Below, one piece after another: positions 7,442 to 15,723 of a DNA stretch of 64,000 nucleotides. The translations under genes were made by a program, and so were the position numbers. The notes beneath the pieces were generated by a model. The model made no database searches. It saw only the letters and a program-made list of their open reading frames with translations, and had not been told where the DNA came from. Position 1 is the first letter of the stretch; each line of letters opens with the position of its first letter. The stretch covers positions 4,712,001 to 4,776,000 of the forward strand of contig NZ_JAGJBY010000002.1 in assembly GCF_020010905.1 (NCBI RefSeq), written 5' to 3'. This stretch comes from Streptomyces acidiscabies (GTDB lineage: Bacteria; Actinomycetota; Actinomycetes; Streptomycetales; Streptomycetaceae).

Positions 7442-9720
7442 CCGTACGCCGCTTCCACGTCGAGGGCACCGTCCAGGGCGTCGGCTTCCGCCCCTTCGTC
7501 CACCGCACCGCCGCCGAACTCGGCCTGGACGGCTGGGTCGCGAACGTCGACGGCCACGTCGAGGGCGAGGTCGCCGGGCCGGAGGACGCCGTCCGCTCCT
7601 TCGCCGCCCGCCTGCGAGGCGACGCACCCCCGCTCGCCCGGGTCCGCCGGGTACGGCTGACCGACGGCACCACGAGCCCCGCGCCCGGTTTCGAGGTGCG
7701 CCCCAGCACCGTCGCCGGCCGAGGCCCCGGCAGCCGCGAGATCCCGCCCGACGCCGCGATCTGCGCCGCCTGCCTGCGCGACCTGCGCGACCCCGCCGAC
7801 CGCCGCCACCGCTACCCGTTCATCAACTGCGCGGACTGCGGACCGCGCGCCACGATCATCGAGGACCTGCCCTACGACCGGATCCGCACCACCATGGCCC
7901 GCTTCCCGATGTGCCCGGACTGCGCGGCCGAGTACGCGGACCCCGCCGACCGGCGCTTCCACGCCGAACCCGTCGCCTGCCCCGCCTGCGGCCCCTGCCT
8001 GGCCTGGGACGCACTGCGCGGCGAGGCCGCCCTGGACGCGGCGGTGAAAACGGTCGCCGACGGCGGCATCGTCGCCCTCAAAGGGCTCGGCGGCTACCAG
8101 CTCGTGTGCGACGCGGGCGACCCGCGCGCCGTCGCCGCACTGCGCCGTCGCAAACACCGGCCGGCGAAACCGTTCGCGGTGATGGTGCGCGACCTCCATG
8201 CCGCAGCCCGGCTGGCACGCATCTCCCGCGGCGAACGCGTCGCCCTCACCTCCCCGGAACGCCCCGTCGTCCTGCTCGCCCGCCGCCACCTGCACGGCAC
8301 GCCGCACCTGGCACCCGGCGTGCACCCCGGACTGTCCCGCATCGGCCTGTTCCTGCCCACCACGGGCCTGCACCACCTCCTCCTGGACGGACTCGACCGC
8401 CCCCTCGTCGTCACCAGCGGCAACCTCGGCGACGACCCCATCGCCATCGACGACGCCACCGCCCGGGCCACCCTGGAGGGGATCGCGGACGGCTTCCTCA
8501 CCCACGACCGCCCCATCCGCGCCCGCCACGACGACTCCGTCGTCCAGTTCGCGGGCCGCACCCGCGTCACCCTGCGGCGCGCCCGGGGCCTGGCCCCCGC
8601 CCCCCTCCCGAGCGCCGCCCAGCAACCGGTGGCGGGCCTGGGCGCCCACCTGAAACACACGGTCACCCTCGCCGCCGACGGCCGCGCCCACCTCGGCCCG
8701 CACACCGGCGACCTCTCCGGCCCGGCCACCTACGAGGCGTTCCTGTCGGCCTACGACCGGCTGCGCCACCTCACCGGCATCGAACCCGGCCTCCTCGCCC
8801 ACGACCCGCACCCCGGCTACCTGTCCACCCAGTGGGCGCTGCGCCAGCCCCTGCCCCGCACGGCCGTCCAGCACCACCACGCCCACGTCGCCGCCTGCGC
8901 CGCCGAGCACGAGGTGCGCGGCCCCTTCCTCGGCGTCGCCTACGACGGCCTGGGCCTCGGCGACGACGGCACCCTGTGGGGCGGCGAGATCCTCGTCGCC
9001 GACCTGCACGGCTACCGCCGCGTGGGCCGCTTCGCGACCGCCCCGCTGCCCGGCGGCGACGCCGCCGTACGCCACCCCTCCCGCACCGCGCTCGGCCACC
9101 TCCTCGGCGCCGAGGCGCTCGGCTCCCCGCTCCCGCCCGACCGGCTCACCGCGAGCCTCACCGGCCGGCTCGACCCGAGGGAGACCGCCACCGTCCGCGC
9201 CATGGTCGCCCGGGACGTCAACTGCCCGCGCGCCTCCAGCGCCGGCCGCCTCTTCGACACCGCGGCCTGCCTCCTCGGCCTCGCCGACCGGGTCACCTAC
9301 GAGGGCGAGGCCGCCGCCCTGCTGGAGACGGCGGCCGGCGACACGCACGCGGCGCCCCTCGCCCACCGGGTCGTACACGTCGGCGGACTGTGGGTGTACG
9401 ACTCCACCGCCACCCTCACCGACCTGCTGCGCCGCCGCCTGGACGGGGAACCGGTGGACCGGCTGGCCGCCGCGTTCCACCTGACGCTGGCCGCCGCCAC
9501 CGCCGACCTCGTCGCCCGCGCCGTCGCCGAGGGCGCGCCGCGCACGGTGTGCCTGGGCGGCGGCTGCTTCGCCAACCGGCTGCTGCTGACCGGCGTCCGG
9601 CGCCGCCTGCACGCCCAGGGCCTGCGGGTCCTGGTCGGCTCCCAGGTCCCCGTCGGGGACGGCGGCATCAGCTACGGCCAGGCCGCGGTCGCCGCCGCCC
9701 GGCTCACCGACAGGAGATGA
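7438..9720 (+). CDS. hypF: Carbamoyltransferase HypF
   Basis: This 760-residue protein makes the carbamoyl group that HypE converts to the cyanide ligands of the NiFe site. Domains in order are an N-terminal acylphosphatase (VEGTVQGVGFRPFVHR, about 8-23), a zinc-finger region with CxxC pairs (ICAAC, NCADC, MCPDC, ACPAC), a YrdC-like domain starting near VALKGLGGYQLVCDA, and a Kae1-like carbamoyltransferase domain with the metal-binding HHHAHVAACAAEHE. The length matches the usual 750-780. It starts at GTG 7438 inside the stop of the endopeptidase gene, and hypC follows after 7 bases. Confidence 0.96.
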   Translation: MTVRRFHVEGTVQGVGFRPFVHRTAAELGLDGWVANVDGHVEGEVAGPEDAVRSFAARLRGDAPPLARVRRVRLTDGTTSPAPGFEVRPSTVAGRGPGSREIPPDAAICAACLRDLRDPADRRHRYPFINCADCGPRATIIEDLPYDRIRTTMARFPMCPDCAAEYADPADRRFHAEPVACPACGPCLAWDALRGEAALDAAVKTVADGGIVALKGLGGYQLVCDAGDPRAVAALRRRKHRPAKPFAVMVRDLHAAARLARISRGERVALTSPERPVVLLARRHLHGTPHLAPGVHPGLSRIGLFLPTTGLHHLLLDGLDRPLVVTSGNLGDDPIAIDDATARATLEGIADGFLTHDRPIRARHDDSVVQFAGRTRVTLRRARGLAPAPLPSAAQQPVAGLGAHLKHTVTLAADGRAHLGPHTGDLSGPATYEAFLSAYDRLRHLTGIEPGLLAHDPHPGYLSTQWALRQPLPRTAVQHHHAHVAACAAEHEVRGPFLGVAYDGLGLGDDGTLWGGEILVADLHGYRRVGRFATAPLPGGDAAVRHPSRTALGHLLGAEALGSPLPPDRLTASLTGRLDPRETATVRAMVARDVNCPRASSAGRLFDTAACLLGLADRVTYEGEAAALLETAAGDTHAAPLAHRVVHVGGLWVYDSTATLTDLLRRRLDGEPVDRLAAAFHLTLAAATADLVARAVAEGAPRTVCLGGGCFANRLLLTGVRRRLHAQGLRVLVGSQVPVGDGGISYGQAAVAAARLTDRR

Positions 9721-9727
9721 GGAACCC

Positions 9728-10120
9728 ATGTGCCTGGGTATCCCGGGACGCGTCCTGGAGATCCACGACGACGCCGGACTGCGTATGGCCACCGTCGACT
9801 TCGGCGGGGTGCGGCGCGAGGCGTGCCTGAGCTGCGTCCCCGAGGCGGACGTCGGTTCGTATGTCGTCGTGCACGTCGGCTTCGCGATCACCCTGGTCGA
9901 CGAGGCCGAGGCGCACCGCACGCTCGACGTGTTGCGCGCCATGGCGGGCGCGGTCGAGGGCGAACTGGGCGAGGAACTGCCCCCGAGGTCCGTCAGGCCC
10001 GCCCCGCAGGGCCGGTCGGCCCCTGCCCCGGGCGCCCGGCGAGGCCGCAGGCTGGCAGCGCAGGAGCACGGCACCATCCCGACGACGAAACCCGACGACG
10101 AAAGGTGTGGACCGTCATGA
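9728..10120 (+). CDS. hypC: Hydrogenase assembly chaperone HypC, with an extended tail
   Basis: HypC binds HypD and the large-subunit precursor during Fe(CN)2CO delivery. The N-terminal MCLGIPG carries the essential Cys2. The conserved core (VDFGGVRREA, VGSYVVVHVGFAI, LDEA-like end) finishes by about residue 85, close to the normal family length of 75-95. A further 45 residues rich in Pro, Arg and Gly follow and look disordered. The DNA encoding that tail contains a perfect copy of the recurrent palindrome at 10009-10022, so the extension may simply be translated promoter DNA of the next operon. Its stop overlaps the hyhB start (ATGA). Confidence 0.93.
   Translation: MCLGIPGRVLEIHDDAGLRMATVDFGGVRREACLSCVPEADVGSYVVVHVGFAITLVDEAEAHRTLDVLRAMAGAVEGELGEELPPRSVRPAPQGRSAPAPGARRGRRLAAQEHGTIPTTKPDDERCGPS
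9987..10022. promoter_or_regulatory. DevR/OsdR-like tandem box inside the hypC tail
   Basis: GGGCCGGTCGGCCC (10009-10022) is a perfect half-site pair. GGTCCGTCAGGCCC (9987-10000) is a degenerate second copy centred 22 bp upstream. The main box is centred about 100 bp before the hyhB ATG and lies in hypC codons 94-99, implying an internal promoter for the structural hydrogenase genes. Confidence 0.65.
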
Positions 10121-11256
10121 CCGTCACCGTGCCCCCGGCCGTGATCGACGAGGACGGACTGGAGGTGCTCGTCGCGACCCTGGTGGCCCAGGACCGCACC
10201 GTCGTCGGACCGACCGTGCGCGACGGCGCGATCGTGCTCGCCGAACTGACCTCCGCGGCCGAACTCCCCTACGGCCAGGGCGTCGAACTCGACGCCGGCC
10301 GCTACCGCCTCGTCCCCCGCGCGGACCGCGCCGCCTTCGCGCACAGCGCCGGACCCCAGTCCTGGAAGTCCTGGCTGCACCCGGCCCGCGAACGCCTGTG
10401 GAGCGCCGACCGGACCTCCGGGGGAGACGTCACCTTCACCCCCGCCGACCCCGAACCCCCCGCGTACGCGTTCCTCGGTGTACGCCCCTGCGACCTGCGG
10501 GCCATCGCCATCCAGGACCGGGTCCTGACCGGCGGCCGGTACCAGGACACCGGGTACGGCCGGCGCAGGCGGCGCGCCCTGCTGATCGCCGCCGAGTGCA
10601 CCGAACCCGGCGCGACCTGCTTCTGCGTCTCCACCGGCGGCGGCCCCGCGGCCGACCCCGGCTACGACCTGGCGCTCACCGAGATCGTGGACGACGACGG
10701 GCACCGCTTCCTGGCGCGCGTCGGCAGCGAAGAGGGCGCCCGGCTGCTGGACGCCGTACCCCACCGCCGGGCCGACACCGTCACCGAGGCCACCGCCCGG
10801 GGCGCCGTGGACGCCGCCCGCGACCGGATGGGCCGCGCCCTGCCCGCGGCGGACCTGCGTTCCCTGCTGAGCGGGAACCTGGACGCCGAGCGCTGGGACG
10901 ACGTCGCCGCCCGCTGCCTGACCTGCGGCAACTGCACCATGGTCTGCCCCACCTGCTTCTGCGTCACCACCGAGGAGGTCACCGACCTCACCGGCGACCA
11001 CACCGAACGGTGGCAGCGCTGGGACTCCTGCTTCGACCTGGACTTCTCCCACCTGCACGAAGGACCGGTCCGCGCCTCGGGCCGTTCCCGCTACCGGCAG
11101 TGGCTCACCCACAAACTGTCCACCTGGCACGACCAGTTCGACAGCTCCGGCTGCGTCGGCTGCGGCCGGTGCATCGCCTGGTGCCCGGTCGGCATCGACC
11201 TCACCGAAGAGGTCGCGGCTCTGGACGCCGAACGCGGGACGGAGCCCCCCCGATGA
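10117..11256 (+). CDS. hyhB: Group 3b hydrogenase beta subunit (two [4Fe-4S] clusters)
   Basis: This 379-residue iron-sulfur electron-transfer subunit matches HydB of archaeal sulfhydrogenases and HyhB of mycobacterial Hyd3. Two ferredoxin-type motifs are visible in the C-terminal half: CLTCGNCTMVCPTCFC and CVGCGRCIAWCPVG. Further cysteines (RPCDL, ECTEPGATCFC) occur in the N-terminal domain. It should wire the catalytic LS pair to the flavin subunit HyhG. Start ATG 10117 overlaps the hypC stop; a palindromic box lies 95-130 bp upstream. The next gene overlaps by four bases. Confidence 0.92.
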   Translation: MTVTVPPAVIDEDGLEVLVATLVAQDRTVVGPTVRDGAIVLAELTSAAELPYGQGVELDAGRYRLVPRADRAAFAHSAGPQSWKSWLHPARERLWSADRTSGGDVTFTPADPEPPAYAFLGVRPCDLRAIAIQDRVLTGGRYQDTGYGRRRRRALLIAAECTEPGATCFCVSTGGGPAADPGYDLALTEIVDDDGHRFLARVGSEEGARLLDAVPHRRADTVTEATARGAVDAARDRMGRALPAADLRSLLSGNLDAERWDDVAARCLTCGNCTMVCPTCFCVTTEEVTDLTGDHTERWQRWDSCFDLDFSHLHEGPVRASGRSRYRQWLTHKLSTWHDQFDSSGCVGCGRCIAWCPVGIDLTEEVAALDAERGTEPPR

Positions 11257-11720
11257 CCGTCGCGAGCAGGCTGCGCATGGCGAAGGCGCTGGGCGAGGCG
11301 CACCGGGAGCGCCTCCTCAAGGCCGCCCGCGAAACAGACCTGCGCCTGGGAACCAGGCTCTTCGACGAGGGCGAGTACGCGGACCGCTTCTGGGTCCTGC
11401 GCGAGGGCACCGTCGCCCTGGACGTGCACGTTCCCGGCCGCCGCGCGGCCGTCGTCGAGACCCTCGGCGCCGGGGACCTGACCGGCTGCTCCTGGCTCTT
11501 CGAGCCGTACGTGTGGCAACTGGGCGCCACCGCCACCACCCCGGTGCGCGCGTACGCCTTCGACGCCGTCGCCGTGCGCCGGATGTGCGACGAGGACGCC
11601 GACTTCGGGCGGGCGGTCGGCCAGTGGGTCGGCCAGGTGCTGGCCGGGCGCCTCGCCGCCGCCCGCACCCGCCTCGTCGACCTGTACGGCACCACCACCG
11701 GCGCGGGCGGCACCCCATGA
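11253..11720 (+). CDS. Cyclic nucleotide-binding domain protein without a DNA-binding domain
   Basis: This 155-residue protein consists essentially of a CRP/FNR-type beta-roll: LGTRLFDEGEYADRFWVLRE, then VETLGAGDLTGCSWLF, the position of the phosphate-binding cassette. The cassette lacks the usual RxA arginine, so cNMP binding is doubtful. No helix-turn-helix follows. It is embedded between hyhB and hyhG with four-base overlaps on both sides, so it is made stoichiometrically with the enzyme. A role as a regulatory or assembly subunit is inferred from this position; the ligand is unknown. Confidence 0.82.
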   Translation: MTVASRLRMAKALGEAHRERLLKAARETDLRLGTRLFDEGEYADRFWVLREGTVALDVHVPGRRAAVVETLGAGDLTGCSWLFEPYVWQLGATATTPVRAYAFDAVAVRRMCDEDADFGRAVGQWVGQVLAGRLAAARTRLVDLYGTTTGAGGTP

Positions 11721-12523
11721 ACGGACTGCCCGTACCGCACGTGGTGACCGACCGGCGCGCCGAGACCGCGGACACGGTCACCCTGCGGATCGAACCCGTC
11801 GGCAAGACGCTCGCCGGGTTCACGCCCGGCCAGTTCGCGATGGTGCACTGCTTCGGCCGCGGCGAGATCCCCCTGTCGGTCAGCTCCGTCCAGTCCACCG
11901 GCGGCCTGGCGCACACCGTGCGCGCCGTCGGCGCGGTCTCCGCCGGACTGTGCGAGGCCCGCGTCGGGGACGTCCTCGGCGTGCACGGCCCCTACGGCAC
12001 CGGCTGGGAGCTGGAACGGGCGCGCGGCCGGGACGTCCTCGTGGTGGCCGGCGGCATCGGACTCGCCCCGCTGCGCCCCCTGGTCCTCGAAGTCCTCGCC
12101 GAACCCGGCCGCTACGGCCGGATCAGCGTGCTCGCCGGGGCCCGCACCCCCGCCGACCTCATCGTCCGCGACGACCTGGAGAAATGGCGCACGGCGTACA
12201 CCGGGGTGACCGTCGACCGGCCCGACCCGGACTGGGACGGCGACGTCGGCGTCGTCACCCGCCTCCTCGACCGCGCCCCCTTCGACCCCGCCCGCACCTG
12301 GGCGTTCGTCTGCGGACCCGAGCCGATGATCCGCGCCACCGCCCGCGACCTCGTCCACCTCGGCGTGCCCCCGCAGCGCGTCCGCGTCTCCCTGGAGCGC
12401 AACATGCGCTGCGCGACCGGCCACTGCGGCCACTGCCAGCTCGGCCCCCTCCTGGTGTGCCGGGACGGTCCCGTCGTCGGCTGGGACCGGGCCGAACCCC
12501 TGCTGTCGGTGAGGGAGCTGTGA
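11717..12523 (+). CDS. hyhG: Group 3b hydrogenase gamma subunit (FAD/NAD(P), [2Fe-2S])
   Basis: This 268-residue ferredoxin-NADP reductase-type diaphorase passes electrons between NAD(P) and the hydrogenase iron-sulfur chain. The FAD domain holds TPGQFAMVHC and the IPLSVSS flavin loop. The nucleotide domain shows VLVVAGGIGLAPLRPLV and WAFVCGPEPMIRAT. The C-terminal [2Fe-2S] site reads CATGHCGHCQLGPLLVCRDG, with four cysteines spaced as in HydG/DHODH-K-type subunits. Start ATG 11717 overlaps the cNMP-domain gene; hyhS begins one base after its stop. Confidence 0.93.
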   Translation: MNGLPVPHVVTDRRAETADTVTLRIEPVGKTLAGFTPGQFAMVHCFGRGEIPLSVSSVQSTGGLAHTVRAVGAVSAGLCEARVGDVLGVHGPYGTGWELERARGRDVLVVAGGIGLAPLRPLVLEVLAEPGRYGRISVLAGARTPADLIVRDDLEKWRTAYTGVTVDRPDPDWDGDVGVVTRLLDRAPFDPARTWAFVCGPEPMIRATARDLVHLGVPPQRVRVSLERNMRCATGHCGHCQLGPLLVCRDGPVVGWDRAEPLLSVREL

Positions 12524-12524
12524 G

Positions 12525-13289
12525 ATGAGCACACGGAACACCCCGACGCTCGCCGTCTTCAAACTGGCCTCCTGCGACGGCTGCCAGCTCACCCTGCTGG
12601 ACTGCGAGGACGAACTCCTGGGCCTCGCCGGCCAGGTGCGGATCGCGCACTTCCTGGAGGCGACCAGCGCGGTCGAGCCGGGCCCCTACGACCTGACCCT
12701 CGTCGAGGGTTCCGTCACCACCCCCGGGGACGCCGAACGCGTCCACGCCATCCGCGCCGCCTCCCGCCGGCTCGTCACGATCGGCGCGTGCGCGACCGCC
12801 GGAGGCATCCAGGCACTGCGCAACTTCGCCGACGTCGACGCCTACCGGCGCGTGGTCTACGCCCACCCCGAATACATCTCCACCCTGGCCACCTCCACCC
12901 CCGTCTCGGCCCACGTGGACGTCGACTTCGAACTGCGCGGCTGCCCTGTCGACCGGCGCCAGCTCCTCGAAGTGATCACCGCCCACCTCGCCGGCCGCAA
13001 GCCCGACATCCCCGAACACAGCGTCTGCTTCGAGTGCAAGCGGCGCGGCACGGTCTGCGTCACCGTCGCCGACGGCACCCCCTGCCTCGGCCCCGTCACC
13101 CACGCCGGCTGCGGCGCCCTGTGCCCCGCCTACCGGCGCGGCTGCTTCGGCTGCTTCGGGCCGTCCGGGTCGGTGAACCTGCCCGCGCTGATCCCGCTGC
13201 TGCGCCGCGACGGCCTCGACGAGGACGCCGTCGGACGCTTCCTGCACACCTTCAACGCCGCCGCCTTCGACAAGGAGCTGAACCCGTGA
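12525..13289 (+). CDS. hyhS: Group 3b hydrogenase small (delta) subunit
   Basis: This 254-residue small subunit of a cytoplasmic [NiFe] hydrogenase has no Tat signal. The proximal cluster ligands start with SCDGCQ (Cys17, Cys20) and continue at IGACATAGG and the RGCPVDRRQ region. The C-terminal part is cysteine-rich (VCFECKRRGTVC; CGALCPAYRRGCFGCFGP), fitting further [4Fe-4S] clusters. The gene is preceded by GTGAG and overlaps hyhL by four bases. Together with hyhL it forms the catalytic core; hyhB and hyhG form the NAD(P) module, so the soluble tetramer is complete. Confidence 0.95.
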   Translation: MSTRNTPTLAVFKLASCDGCQLTLLDCEDELLGLAGQVRIAHFLEATSAVEPGPYDLTLVEGSVTTPGDAERVHAIRAASRRLVTIGACATAGGIQALRNFADVDAYRRVVYAHPEYISTLATSTPVSAHVDVDFELRGCPVDRRQLLEVITAHLAGRKPDIPEHSVCFECKRRGTVCVTVADGTPCLGPVTHAGCGALCPAYRRGCFGCFGPSGSVNLPALIPLLRRDGLDEDAVGRFLHTFNAAAFDKELNP

Positions 13290-14629
13290 CCCACCGAGGT
13301 TCCCGCGTCCTGCACGTCGGCGCCCTCTCCCGCGTCGAGGGCGAGGGCGCGCTGAGCCTGCGCGTCCACGACGGCACGGTCACCGAGGCACGCCTGGAGA
13401 TCTACGAACCGCCCCGCTACTTCGAGGCGTTCCTGCGCGGCCGGTCGTACACCGAGCCGCCCGACATCACCGCCCGGGTCTGCGGGATCTGCCCGGTGGC
13501 CTACCAGATGAGCGCGTGCGCGGCGATCGAGGACGCCTGCGGAGTACGCGTCGACCCGGCGATCGGCGCCCTGCGCAGACTGCTGTACTGCGGCGAGTGG
13601 ATCGAGAGCCAGACCCTGCACATCTACCTGCTGCACGCCCCCGACTTCCTCGGCCGAGCCGGCGCGATCGAACTGGCCCGCACCCACCGCGCCGAGGTGG
13701 AGCGCGGCCTCAGACTGAAGAAGGCCGGGAACTCCCTGCTGGAACTGCTCGGCGGACGCGCCATCCACCCGGTGAACGTCCGCCTCGGCGGATTCCACCG
13801 GACCCCGGCGCGCGGGGAACTGCGCTCCCTGGAACCGGAGCTGAAGCGCGCCCTCGACGACGCCTGGGAGACCGTGCGCTGGGTGGCCGGATTCGACTTC
13901 CCCGACGCCCGCACCGACGCCGACCTCCTCGCCCTGGCCGCCCCCGACACGTACGCCATCGAGAGCGGCACCCCGACCGTCCTGCGCGCCGACGGCACCA
14001 CCGGCTCCTTCCCGCTGCGGGACTTCACCCAGCGCGTCCGCGAGACGCACGTGGCGCACTCGACCGCTCTGCACTCCCGGCTCGACGGCCGCACCCACCT
14101 CACCGGCGCCCTCGCCCGCTTCGCGGTCAACGGCCGCAGCCTGTCCCCGCTGGCCCGGCAGGCCGCCGTCGAGGCCGGACTCGGGGACCCCCGCGACGGC
14201 GGGGTGTGCCGCAACCCGTACCGCTCGATCCTGGTGCGGGCCGTGGAGGTCGTGTACGCGCTGGAGGAGGCCCTCAGGATCATCGCCGCGTACGAGCCTC
14301 CCGCGCACCCGTACACGGAGGTCCCGCCCGCCGCCGGCGTCGGACACGGCGCCACCGAGGCCCCGCGCGGCCTCCTCTACCACCGCTACGAACTCGACGC
14401 CCGCGGCATCGTCACCGACGCCGTCATGGTTCCGCCGACCGCCCAGAACCAGGGCGCCATCGAGGCCGATCTGCGCCGCCTCGCCCAGCGGGCCGTGAGC
14501 GAACAGAACCTCGGCGACGAGGAGCTGACGGACCTGTGCGAGCGGGCGATCCGCAACCACGATCCGTGCATCTCCTGCTCCACCCACTTCCTCGACCTGA
14601 GGATCGTGCGCACCCCGGGGGAGAGGTGA
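13286..14629 (+). CDS. hyhL: Group 3b [NiFe]-hydrogenase large (alpha) subunit
   Basis: This 447-residue catalytic subunit has L1 motif RVCGIC and L2 motif DPCISC, supplying the four cysteines of the NiFe site. After STH the chain continues with FLDLRIVRTPGER, the C-terminal peptide that the endopeptidase at 6935-7441 should cleave after nickel insertion. L1 and L2 flavours and the attached NAD(P) module place it in group 3b (NADP-coupled, bidirectional, relatively oxygen tolerant). It starts at GTG 13286 within the hyhS stop, and hypD starts within its stop. Actinobacterial 3b enzymes such as mycobacterial Hyd3 act under hypoxia or carbon starvation. Confidence 0.96.
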   Translation: MTHRGSRVLHVGALSRVEGEGALSLRVHDGTVTEARLEIYEPPRYFEAFLRGRSYTEPPDITARVCGICPVAYQMSACAAIEDACGVRVDPAIGALRRLLYCGEWIESQTLHIYLLHAPDFLGRAGAIELARTHRAEVERGLRLKKAGNSLLELLGGRAIHPVNVRLGGFHRTPARGELRSLEPELKRALDDAWETVRWVAGFDFPDARTDADLLALAAPDTYAIESGTPTVLRADGTTGSFPLRDFTQRVRETHVAHSTALHSRLDGRTHLTGALARFAVNGRSLSPLARQAAVEAGLGDPRDGGVCRNPYRSILVRAVEVVYALEEALRIIAAYEPPAHPYTEVPPAAGVGHGATEAPRGLLYHRYELDARGIVTDAVMVPPTAQNQGAIEADLRRLAQRAVSEQNLGDEELTDLCERAIRNHDPCISCSTHFLDLRIVRTPGER

Positions 14630-15723
14630 AGTACCTCGACGAGTACCGCGACCCCGTCCTCGCCCGCCGCCTGCTCGACGCGCTGCGGGCCACCGCCACC
14701 CGCCCCTGGCGGATCATGGAGGTGTGCGGCGGCCAGACCCACACCCTGGTCCGCCAGGGCATCGACGAACTCCTGCCCGCCGGCATGCGGATGATCCACG
14801 GCCCCGGCTGCCCGGTCTGCGTCACCCCGCTGGAGACCCTCGACCGGGCCATGGCGATCGCCGCCCGCCCCGGCGTCACCTTCACCAGCTTCGGCGACAT
14901 GCTGCGCGTCCCCGGCACCTCCACCGACCTGCTGTCCCTGCGGGCACGCGGCGCCGACGTCCGCGTCGTGTACGCCCCCATGGACGCCGTACGCCTCGCC
15001 GCCCGCCACCCCGACCGCGAGGTGGTCTTCCTCGCCGTCGGCTTCGAGACGACGGCGCCCGCCGCCGCGACCGCCGTCCTGCACGCGGCCCGCCTGGGCC
15101 TCACCAACTTCACGATGCTGGTCAGCCACGTCCTCGTCCCCCCGGCGATGACCACGCTGCTCGACGACCCCGACTGCGAGGTCCAGGCGTTCCTCGCCGC
15201 CGGGCACGTGTGCGCGGTGACCGGCTGGCGCGCCTACGAACCCATCGCCGAGCACTACCGGGTGCCGATCGTCGTCACCGGCTTCGAACCGCTGGACCTC
15301 CTGGAGGGCGTCCTGATGGCCGTGGAACAGCTGGAGTCCGGCCGGCACGAGGTGACCAACCAGTACGCGCGCGCCGTGCGCCGCACCGGCAACACCGCCG
15401 CCCAGGACGCCGTCAGCACCGTCTTCCAGGTCACCGACCGCGCCTGGCGCGGCCTGGGCGCGCTGCCCGACAGCGGACTCGAACTCGCCGCCCCGTACGT
15501 CCGGTTCGACGCGGTGAGCCGCTTCGACGTGGGCGACCTGAACCCCGTCGAGGACGCGGCCTGCATCGCGGGTGCCATCCTCACCGGAGCCCGCGTCCCC
15601 ACGGACTGCCCCGCCTACGGCACCCGCTGCACACCCCGCCACCCCCTCGGCGCGCCCATGGTGTCGTCCGAGGGGACCTGCGCCGCCTACCACGCGGCCG
15701 GACGCGCAAGGAGCGCCCCATGA
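14626..15723 (+). CDS. hypD: Hydrogenase Fe-cyanide/CO assembly scaffold HypD
   Basis: This 365-residue [4Fe-4S] scaffold assembles Fe(CN)2CO with HypC and HypE. Diagnostic motifs are MEVCGGQTHTLVRQGI, HGPGCPVCVTP, AVGFETTAPA and the C-terminal cysteines in DCPAYGTRC and EGTCAAYH. Length matches the family. GTG 14626 overlaps the hyhL stop and its own stop overlaps hypE, so large subunit and maturation proteins are coupled. Confidence 0.96.
   Translation: MKYLDEYRDPVLARRLLDALRATATRPWRIMEVCGGQTHTLVRQGIDELLPAGMRMIHGPGCPVCVTPLETLDRAMAIAARPGVTFTSFGDMLRVPGTSTDLLSLRARGADVRVVYAPMDAVRLAARHPDREVVFLAVGFETTAPAAATAVLHAARLGLTNFTMLVSHVLVPPAMTTLLDDPDCEVQAFLAAGHVCAVTGWRAYEPIAEHYRVPIVVTGFEPLDLLEGVLMAVEQLESGRHEVTNQYARAVRRTGNTAAQDAVSTVFQVTDRAWRGLGALPDSGLELAAPYVRFDAVSRFDVGDLNPVEDAACIAGAILTGARVPTDCPAYGTRCTPRHPLGAPMVSSEGTCAAYHAAGRARSAP

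Noticed and set aside
3886..9720. A 1944-codon rightward open frame ending with hypF
   Set aside because: The first 3.5 kb are out-of-frame SpoIIE sequence and the antisense of the metal ATPase. HypF itself begins at GTG 7438.
4258..11130. A 2290-codon leftward open frame covering the metal ATPase and the whole hydrogenase maturation region
   Set aside because: Only the part from 6567 leftward encodes a recognisable protein. The rest is antisense to hypF, hypC and hyhB and open only through GC bias.
11253..11720. The cNMP-domain gene as a CRP/FNR transcription factor
   Set aside because: The protein ends right after the beta-roll and C-helix region; no helix-turn-helix follows.
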